Below, piece after piece: positions 47,201 to 57,310 of a DNA stretch of 64,000 bases. Source of the DNA: Ctenosaura bakeri (Eukaryota; Chordata; Lepidosauria; Squamata; Iguanidae); contig CAOLHI010001651.1 of assembly GCA_948474755.1 (NCBI GenBank), positions 310,001-374,000 of the forward strand, read 5' to 3'. Made by a program: the position numbers and the translations under genes. How positions within the stretch are numbered: position 1 is the stretch's first letter; each line of letters starts with the position of its first letter. The notes under the pieces were generated by a model. That model worked only from the letters and a program-made list of their open reading frames with translations. It searched no databases and was not told where the DNA came from.

Positions 47201-49740
47201 AAAAAAAAAAAAAAAAAATTCATCTAAAATTTTTTCAACTTACAGTTGAGTGTTAGAGTAGTCAGCTCTCCCCTCCGCAGCTCTTCCATAGGGAGAATGA
47301 ATGCCCCACGGGCAGCCTCGGGAGTCCTCCAGCGGCACAGCAACTGCAAAGCCGGAACTGAATCCCCTCTGGCCTCCCTGCAGCTCAACTGTTTGCTCCC
47401 CTAATCCCAATTCAAAGGGCCAAAGGTCCAGGAACAGCCACACCCCATCTCCAAAGAGGCACGGGGCAGGAGCTGCAACTTCGCACACACCCACCTTGGC
47501 TTTAAGCTTGTCCAGGACGTCGGTCACGTCCGCGCAGGCTGTGGTCTCGCGGAAGGCCTGCTCCTTCACGGCATTGATCTTGTTGTTCAGCTCGTGGAGC
47601 TGCTCCAGGAAGGCCTGATCTGTCACTGGGGTCTCCAGGATGGTGCTAAGGGGGAAAAAATGGGGAGGAGAGTCAAAGAAGCCCCTCCAGAGAGGAAGCG
47701 GGGAGGGAGGCAAGGCATTCTGGCCGAAGGACCAGCTTTTCCCCATATGATATCCTTCCAAATATTTCAACATGGCTGTCATTTCACCTTGTGATGGAGC
47801 AAGCCTGTTTTCTGCTGCTCCAGAGAGTAGGACACGGACCAATGGCTCAATCTCCAGGAATAGAGATTCCACCTAAACCTTAGGCAGATCTTCTTGACAG
47901 CAACAGCAGTTCAACAGGGGAATCCACTGCTGCGTCCATGGAGTATGGGGGAGTCTCCTCCTTCTTTGCAGGTTTTTAACAGACGCTGGATGGCCATCTG
48001 TCAAAAGGAGTGTTTTGACTGTGCCTTCCTTCATGGTGTAAGAGGGATGGACTCAATGGCCCTTGGGGTCTCTCCCACCTCTATGATTCTATGACAAGAA
48101 CTTGGATCTCACACTGTTTATTTACAATCTGTGCATCTGGATCTCAGGTTTTCCTGGGCCTCCCATCCCCACCAATATTCTGTTCCCCGCCTGACAAACC
48201 CCTGGTCTGATCCCCCCAATTCCCCTTCCCCACAAAGACAGACCTGATCATGGCATTGGGCACCACCAGCTCGTCCACCAGCTGGGAGAGGCGTCCTCGG
48301 ACGGCCTGGCGGTTTCGGAGCCGGATGTTCATGGCGACCGACTGCTCCTGGAGGGTCTGGATCTCACAGCTGATGCTGCTCAGGTCGGACTGGAAGGAGC
48401 TGAGCATGGCCTCCATGCGCTGAGGGCGGGAGGGAGGGGTTGGGGAGGAAGAGAACAGCGCTTGTGTTAGGAATCACTGAACGGCAAAGAACCGACTGCC
48501 TGCCGAGGGGAACTGGATAGACAGGAGACAACACGCTGGAGAGGCGGGGTCACCATCAAGGAGACAGAATGTCAGCAACAGTAACCCATGCCAGCTAGAT
48601 TACTGTCATGCACTCTCCGTGGGGCTGCCCTTGAAGAGTGTTTGCAACTTCAGCTGGTCCAAAAAGCTCCAGGCAGATTTGCTGACTGAAGCTGGCTACG
48701 CAACACCTTTGTTGCAACAGCTTCACCAGCTGCCAGTCTTTTTGTGTGCTTTCAAGTCCCCTGTTGACCCCATGAATTTCCCAGGGTCTTCTCAGGCCAT
48801 TTTCCATGGTCTCCCATCCAGGTACTAACAAGGGCTGAGCTTGCTTAGTTTCCAAGATCCAACAAGATCTGATTATACCTATAAAAGCCCTCTATGCATG
48901 GGATACAGGCTACCTAAAATCCCACTCGGACAGTATCTCCATTTATGAGCTTACTTGTCTTCTGAGACGCTGGGAGGTCCTTCTCTCTGGGCCCTTCTGC
49001 ACTACATAATTATTGCACTATAATTCCACTTTAATACACCAATACAAATTATGAAATTGAGTAAGAAGGCTAAAGATGTATGTTGGAAATGTCCAGGAAA
49101 AGGAACCTTTTACCACTTATGGTGGTCCTGTGTAAAAGCTAAGGAATTTTGGAAAAATATTCATGGGTCAAGACTTTTCATATTAATTTGTCAATAAATC
49201 CAGAGACTTACTTATTAAATATGATAGATGACAAATATTTTAAGAAGACATCAGAGAGGAAAATGTTAATATATATGGTAACGGCGGCTAGATTGGTCTA
49301 CGCACAATTATGGAAATCAAAAGAGATACCTAAAATAGAAGACTGGTAATGGAAATTGTTTGAATTATGGGAAACGGATGAACTTACTTCAAGAATAAGG
49401 GATAGACCGAGAAACCAAATAATAGAAGAATGGAATTTAGTGAAACCCCTTTGGGAAAACCATTGGGGAAATAATAATAAAGAAACTAAATAATTTAAGA
49501 CTCGGAGAAAGATCACTGTAATAAGCTGTAAAGGTATCTAGAAGAGGTAGTGGTATGTGTTAAGTTATAATATAAAAAAAGCTGGCAATGTACAAATAAG
49601 TTATAATGGTCCACAAAGAATGTAAAAATAATAAGGGAAGAAGGTTAAGTAGTTGTAAAAAATATTTGGAATGTTATTCAGGATAAGACTATGTGTAATA
49701 TTATTGTAAGAAATAATGTGTATTTTATTTGTATAATTGA

Positions 49741-49777
<37 letters not shown>

Positions 49778-49778
49778 T

Positions 49779-49820
<42 letters not shown>

Positions 49821-52800
49821 CTTTAACCATCATGGCTGCCTCCTATGGAATCCTGGGGTTTGCAGTCTTGGGAGGTTCTGGAACTCTCTGCTAAATATCC
49901 CTCCCTAAACTATAAACCCCATGATTCCATAGAACAGAAGGATGGCAATTAAAGTGGAATCATCCTGCAAAAGATGTGTAGTGCGGAAACGCCCTCACAG
50001 GCACATCTGATGGGAACAAGGGTCAGATAGGGCCTTCTCAGTGGCTGCCCCAAGTCGTTCTGGAACTCTCTTCCCAGAAAGGATGGATCGGCAAGTAAAA
50101 CTTTCCGATTCTGTTTCCAAAATGTTAACTACCGGTAATTATTAGATTTCGTTAAGTTGCAGAAATAAAGGAATAGTACAATTCTATGGCCTCCTTCTGC
50201 CAGAAATGAACCACAGACTCATGCTGGAGGACCAAGAGATTCCCAAAGAGAACATTTCTCTAGCCTTTCTTTGCTAGGTCCTCCAGTGTGACTCTATGAC
50301 ATATTTCCACTATTAGTAGACCATCGAGTTGTTTTAGAGAACCTAAAGATTCCTAGGGTGGTCTTCTTAGTTTAAAAAGAGAAAAAATGTGATTTTTATT
50401 TGCAATTTTTCCATTCTCAAGGAGATCCTGTGCCCTTCAGCCCTGCTTTTCTTATTTTTGATTATGATTTTTCCATTTTCACAGAGAACTTGCACCCCTA
50501 ATCCTCACAAAAGTGGAGGGCTCACTCTGTCAAATGGGACCTAAGGCAGCTTCCAAAAAGAGGTGATTAAAAACAAGAACAACCAGTTTTTAAAAAACAA
50601 TTTTAAAAAACCCAAATACAAAAGCATAAAATCATTTTAAGATACCAAGGTTTAAAAATAGGGATGGGCCAACTGAATCCTTGAATCCTTGGCAAGGATT
50701 CCAGATTTGGGAATACGAATCCCTGTGCCAAAGTAGGCAAACCTGGGAGACCGGGACGCCTGAAAACCTAGACCAAAATCATTGAAAACCTGGGAGACCT
50801 GGACCCCTGAAAACCTGGGAGATCGGGACGGCTGAAAATATGTGAGACCGGGACACCTGAAAACCTGGATGGCTGGAAATCTGGGAGACCGGGATGCCTG
50901 CAAAGCTGGGAGACCGGGACACTTGAAAGCCTGGGAGCCTGGGACGCCTGAAATCCTGGGAGACCGGGGCACCTGAAAACATGGGAGACCGGGGCGCTTG
51001 AAAACCTGGCAGATTGGGACGCCTGAAAACCTGGGAGACCGGGATGACAGAAAACATGTGAGACCGGGACGCCTGAAAATCTAGGGGACCTCGACCCCTG
51101 AAAACATGTGAGACCGGGATGCCTGACAACATGGGAGACTGGGACGTCTGGAAAGCTGGGAGACCGGGATGTCTGGAAGCCTGGGAGACCAGGACGGCTG
51201 AAAACCTTGGAGACCGGGACGCCTGAAAACCTGGGCGGCCAGGGTGTGTTATAATGTGGGAGACTGGGAGTCCTGAAAACTTGGGAGACTGGGATGCCTG
51301 AAAACCTGGGAGACTGGAACGCCTGAAAACCTAGACGGATGGCTGGAAACCTGGGAGACCGGTACGCCTGAAAACCTGAGAAGACTAGGCACACAAAATG
51401 AGATGGCAAGTAGGTGAATTTTTCCCTTAGAGTAATAACAGCCTTTGCTAACAATTTCACAATTTACATCTGGGGTTGCAATCTAAGATACTTAAATTGA
51501 ACATTTCACATTTCAGTTCAGCACTTGACTTGAGGCTTGAGATTTCAAGGACAGCTGAAACATTCCTTTGCAGAGCTCACTTGCAAACCTGTTTCAGATA
51601 CAATTCTGGGGTTTCTAGTTTTACAAGGTGTCATAGCCTTCTCTGACAAAGTGTGCTGGTGCATCAGCAAACTACAAACCCCATGATGGCAGAAGGAGCT
51701 ATGCAAAGAAAAGCCAGTTTTGACCTTGATTAGCTCTGGACTGGAGCATGTGGCCCTGTTTACACAGGCAGGAAAAGGTGGGATTAATACATATTTTCCT
51801 GCCTGTGTACAAAGGGCCTTCATGACATTTTCAGTCTGGGGAGATCCTGAGGCAAAACTAGAACAATTGTCTTGGCCAGATTTCTTCAGAGGGAGGTTTG
51901 CCTTTGCCTATGTTTTTGCTAAGGCTGAGAGAGCGTGTCTTGCCCAAAATTATCCTTCTTTCCCTTGCTTTTCAAACTCTTTTAAAAAAACAATTCAAAA
52001 GATTCGAGATTCATGAGATTCGTGGATTCCCAGAACCTTCCAGGGATTCGGATCTGGATTCGGAAAATTCATCCCACCCCTATTTAAAAAGATAATTGAA
52101 GCATTGCAATAAGAAGCTTCCAACCTTACATGTTAAAAGTTTACTTAAACAAAAAGGACTTTGTTTGCCAGAGAATGGAAAGCAGGGAGAGGGCCAGCTG
52201 AGCCTCCTGCAGCAGGGAATTCCAGAGGGTGGGAGCAACCACAGAGAAGGCCCTGTCTCCTGCGCCTTCACCAAGCAAGCCTGGGACAGTAGCAGGACCA
52301 GGAGAAGGACTTATCCTGCAGATCTTAAAACTGTCACAGTTCTCCCAGGAGCATATGGTCTTTCAGACAGTCCAGACCTAAGCTGTGTGGAGTTTTATAG
52401 GTCATGATCAGAATCATAGAATCCTAGAGTTGGAAGAGACCCCAGGGGCCATCAAGTCCAACCTCCTGCTATGCAGGACACCCATCAAAGTATTCACAAC
52501 AGATGGCCGTCTAGCCTCTGCTTAGAAACCTCCAAAGAAGGAGGTCCTACCACACTCCCAGGCAGCATATTCCACTGCCGGACAGCTCTGGCCATCAGGA
52601 AGTTCTTCCTGAGGTTCAAATGGAATCTCCTTTCCTGCAGCTTGAATCCATTGCTCCTTGTCCTAGTCTCTGGAGTGGTAAAAAACAAGCCTGCTTCCTC
52701 CTCAACATGACATCCCTTCAAATATTTAAACATGGCTATCATGTCCCCTCTTAACCTTCTCTTCTGCATACTAAACATCCCCAGCTCCCTAAGCCGTTCC

Positions 52801-55800
52801 TCATAGGGCTTCATGGCTTCCAGATCCTCCACTATTTTGGAAAACCCCCTTTGTCCATCTCCTCCTTGAATTGTGGTGCCAAGAACTGGACACAGGATTC
52901 CAAATGAGGCCTAACCAATGCAGAGTAGAGTGGTACCATTACCTCCCTCGATCTAGACAGTATACTCCTATTGATGCAACTAAGAATGGCATTGGCTTTC
53001 TTGGCTCCTGCGTCACACTGCTGCCCTCATGTTCAGCTTGTGATCTATGAAGACTCCTAGATCCCTTTCACATGTACTGCTATCCAGCCACATGTCCCCC
53101 ATCCTATATTTGTGACTTTCATTTTTCCTGCCCAAGTGCAGGACCCTACATTTCTCTCTGTTGAAATTCCTTTTGTTAGCTTTGGCCCAGTTCTCCAATC
53201 TGTCAAGGTCATATTGAAATTTGATCCTAACCTCTGGTGTGTTAGCAACCCCTCAATTTCATCTGCAAGTTTGATCAGCATGCCCTCCACTCCCTCATCC
53301 AAGTCACTTTATAAAGATATTGAACAGCACTGGGCCCAGGACAGGAACCTGTGGCACCCCACTAGTCACTTCTCTCCAGGATGAAAAGCAGCCATTGGTG
53401 ATCACCTTTGGGTGTGGTCGGTCAACCAACTTTGAATGGTGCTAGGAAACAAACTGGCAACCAGTGAGGCTGTTTTAGCAAAGGAGCTGCATGTTCTCTC
53501 GAACAACGCAACGCCCACCAGTGCAGATCCAGGGACCACAGGGTTTACTTGAGGCTGCATCAGCATTTGGCCAAAGGGACGCAAGCTCACGGCCTTGGCT
53601 TATACAGTCAACCCTCCACGTTCAGTAGGGTTAGGGGCGCAGGACCCCCGCGAGAGCAGAAGAAACACAAATATCAAAACATGAGATATGTCTGTTTGTG
53701 GGAAGGGGCGAGGCAAGGTGGGAGAGTGGGTACCCAGAGTCCAAACCAGGGCAGGGCAGGGAGAGGGAAAGGGGGTGAGTGGGCACGATGGCTTGGGTGC
53801 AGGATGTTGGGAGAGGGTTAGAATCACACTGGCTCTGTCTCACATGAGTGTAAGCTGCACTAGAATCATAGAATCACTGAGCACGAATTGAGCGGATCAG
53901 CCTCACCTCAGCCCCCCTCCCTCCGATCAATACACTCACCTCTAGGACAGCATCGCAGGCTGTGATCTGGGTATGCAGCGAGGCAATGTTCTTGCTTTCC
54001 TTGATGTCTGAAGGAGGCCCGTTAAGGAAGAAGCAAGGAGGGGCCTCAAAGGGAGACCCTGGGAGAGAGGGAGGGGCCCAACGCCCTTCTCCCACCCCAC
54101 CCAGAAACCCTCCCTGCTGCTCAGCCTGAGGATACAGTCCTTGATGGAGGCGTTCTCAATCTGCTGCAGCTCCCTTTCCACCTGCTTGGAGTACTGTCTC
54201 AGGTCCACCCCCTGCCGGGCAAAAGCAGAGAGTGGTGGGGTGGAGGAGGAAAAGTTCAGCAGGGTCCCAGCCAATGCCGGCCCCCTCCTTGACCCAGGTC
54301 CCAGGCTCTGCCAGCCTTGCCTGTAGCCCTTCTCACCGTTTTCAAGGCCTCCTGCACCAAAGCATCCTCCAAGTTGGCTTGGATGTGGCCTGGAAGAGAG
54401 GACAGAAGGAATCACCTAGAGAAGACAGAAAGAATCACAGAGAAGACAGAGAGAATTGTTCGGAGAAGACAGACAGCGCCAACCAAAGGGAGGCTGCTCT
54501 TCATCCTACAGAGAAGTGCCTTTTGGGGTGCCACGAGGGTTCTGCCCTGGGCCCAGTGCTATTCAACGTCTTCATCAATGACTTGGATGAAGGAATAGAG
54601 GGCAGGCTGATCAAACTGGCAGATGACACCAAACTGGGAGGGGCTGCTAATATGCCAGAGGGCAGGATCAAAATTCAAAACGACTTTAACAGCTTGGAGA
54701 GCTGGGTCAAAGCTAACCAAATGAATTTCAACAGGGAGAAGTGTAAGGTACTATACTTGAGCAGAAAAAATGGAAGGTACAAATATAGGATGGGGACACA
54801 TGGCTGGATAACAGTGCATGTGAAAGGGATCTAGGAGTCTTGGTGGACCAAAAGCTGAAGTGAGTCAGCAGTGTGATGTGGGAGCCAAGAAAGCCAATGC
54901 GATTTTTGGTGGCATCAACAGAAATATGGTGTCTAGATTGAGGGAGGTATGGTACCACTCTACTCTGCTTTGGTTAGACCTCATCTGGAATCCTGTGTCC
55001 GGTTCTGGGCACCTCAATTCAAGAAGGATGTCAACAAGCTGGAATGTGTCCAGAGGAGGGTGACCAAAATGGTGAAGGATCTGGAGGCCACGAAGCCCCA
55101 TGAGGAGTGGCTTAGGGAGCTGGGGATGTTTAGTCTGCAGAAGAGAAGGTTCAGGGGGGACACGATAGCGTTGTTTAAATATTGGAAGGGATGTCATGTC
55201 GAGGAGGGAGCAGGCTTGTTCTTTGCCACTCCAGAGACCAGGACAAGGAGCAATGGATTCAAGCTGCAGGAAAGGAGATTCCACCTGAAACTCAGGAAGA
55301 ACTTCCTGACAGTCAGGGCTATCCAGCAGTGGAATCTGCTGCCTCGGAGTGTGGTGGAGTCTCCTTCTTTGGAGGTTTTTAAGCAGAGGCTGGATGGCCA
55401 TCTGTTGGGAATACTTTGATGGGTGTTCCTGCATAGCAGGAGGTTGGACTCAATGGCCCCTGGGGTCTCTTCCATCTCTATGGTTCTATGATTCTATGAA
55501 AGCATTGGAGAGGGAAAGGAGTGCAGGACAGAAAAGAAAAAAGATTATTAATATGGTTTCACTTAATATTTCACAACTTTTTCCCAGTAGATGACACCAT
55601 ATTAGGAGGAGTTGCTAATACACCAGGATCAAAATTCAAAATGACCTGGACAAACTAGAGAGCTGGGCAAAAGCTAACAAAACTGAATTTCAACAGGGAA
55701 AAATGTTGGGTACTACACTTAGGAAGAAAGAATGAAATGCACAGATATAGGATGGGTGACATCTGGTTTTGAAAAAAGTACATGTGAAAGGAATCTAGGA

Positions 55801-57184
55801 GTCTCAGTGGACCACAAGCTGAACATAGGCCAAGAATGTCATGCAGCAGCTAAAAAGGCCAATGCGATTCTGGGCTGCATCAACAGGAGTCTAGTGTTGA
55901 GATCAAGGGAGGTAATAGTACCCTCTATTCTCCTTTGGTTAGGCCTCACATGTGTCCAAAATGGTGAAGGGTCTGGAAACTATGCCCTGTGAGGAGTGGC
56001 TAGGGAAGCTAGGAATGTTTAGCCTGATGAAAAGAAGGTTAGGAAGCGACATGATAGCCATGCTTAAATATTTGAAGGAATGTCATGTTGAAGAAGGAGC
56101 AAGCCTGTTTTCTGCTGCTCAGAGATTAGGACATGGAACAATGGATTCAAACTCCAGGAAAAGATTTCATCTGAACATTAGGAAGGACTTCCTGATGGAA
56201 AGTCCAGTTCTAGAGTAGAATCTGCTGCTGCCTCCATGGAGTGTGGCGGAGTGTCCTCCTTCTTTGGAGGTTTTTAAACAAAGTCTGGATGGCCATTTGC
56301 TGGGGGTGCTTTGAGTGTGTGTTCCTGCGTGACAGGATGGAGTTGGACAGCCATTGTGGTCTCTTCCAACTGTGTTGGATTCTATGGGCAAAGCTTTCTC
56401 TTTGCTCCAGAAAGTGTGAATGGCAAGCAGGAGGAGTCAGGTGAACATCACGGACGGGATGTCCATCTAAGTGTGGACAAAAAAACCCCTGCCTTTCTGT
56501 CCAGGGGGGGTTTGACAGGTACTCTTTCTGTCTCTTGAGGGGGAAACAGCATCTCCCCCCAATGAAGGAATAGGACAACTAACATGCAGAGGGATTGCAA
56601 GAGGGATAATGGGGAGCTGTATCAGGAAGCCCCCCCTCCCTTCCCAACTTACTGTCCACTTCGTCCAGGATGAACTCATCTGAGGTGAGGTCCAGCTCCC
56701 CCAGGTTCAGCTGGAGGGGCTCCTCGTTCTGGCCCTGGGGAGGGGTGGAAAAGAGACACACAATTAGCTTTGCAGGGAGGGGAGGAGAGAGGCAGGCAGG
56801 CCAGAGGAGGGTCTGAAGGCCGTGAGCTCAGTGGTGGAAAGCCAGCCCGGACACAGAGAGTCTTCCTCCCCTGGAAGACAAGGACTCAGGACCACCCAAG
56901 GCAATGGGTCAGAGAAAGGGCTTCTGGAATGACCAAAGGGGGGGGTTCCCGCTAGGCAACCACAGACTGCTTTTCCTCTCAATTTACTCGGCACCATCTT
57001 TCTGTTCAGTCTGGTGTACAGAAGTCCTTCACGGTGCATCTCTTAGAAATTGTGCACACTACGATTCTCCTAGTGCTTAAAATACAGCACACTAATATTT
57101 CATATTATAAATTAAATATAATTATAACAATATTAAATAGAAATATATTTTAAATATTATGTGTATGCATATATGCATATATAT

Positions 57185-57216
<32 letters not shown>

Positions 57217-57274
57217 GTACGACACACACACACACACATATATATGTATGTATATATATATGCGTATGCGTATA

Positions 57275-57310
<36 letters not shown>

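Noticed and set aside
50768..51460. 230-codon minus ORF rich in [11 protein letters not shown] repeats
   Set aside because: It is a translation of the 25-bp minisatellite; all three frames are open and it lies within a VPS52 intron.
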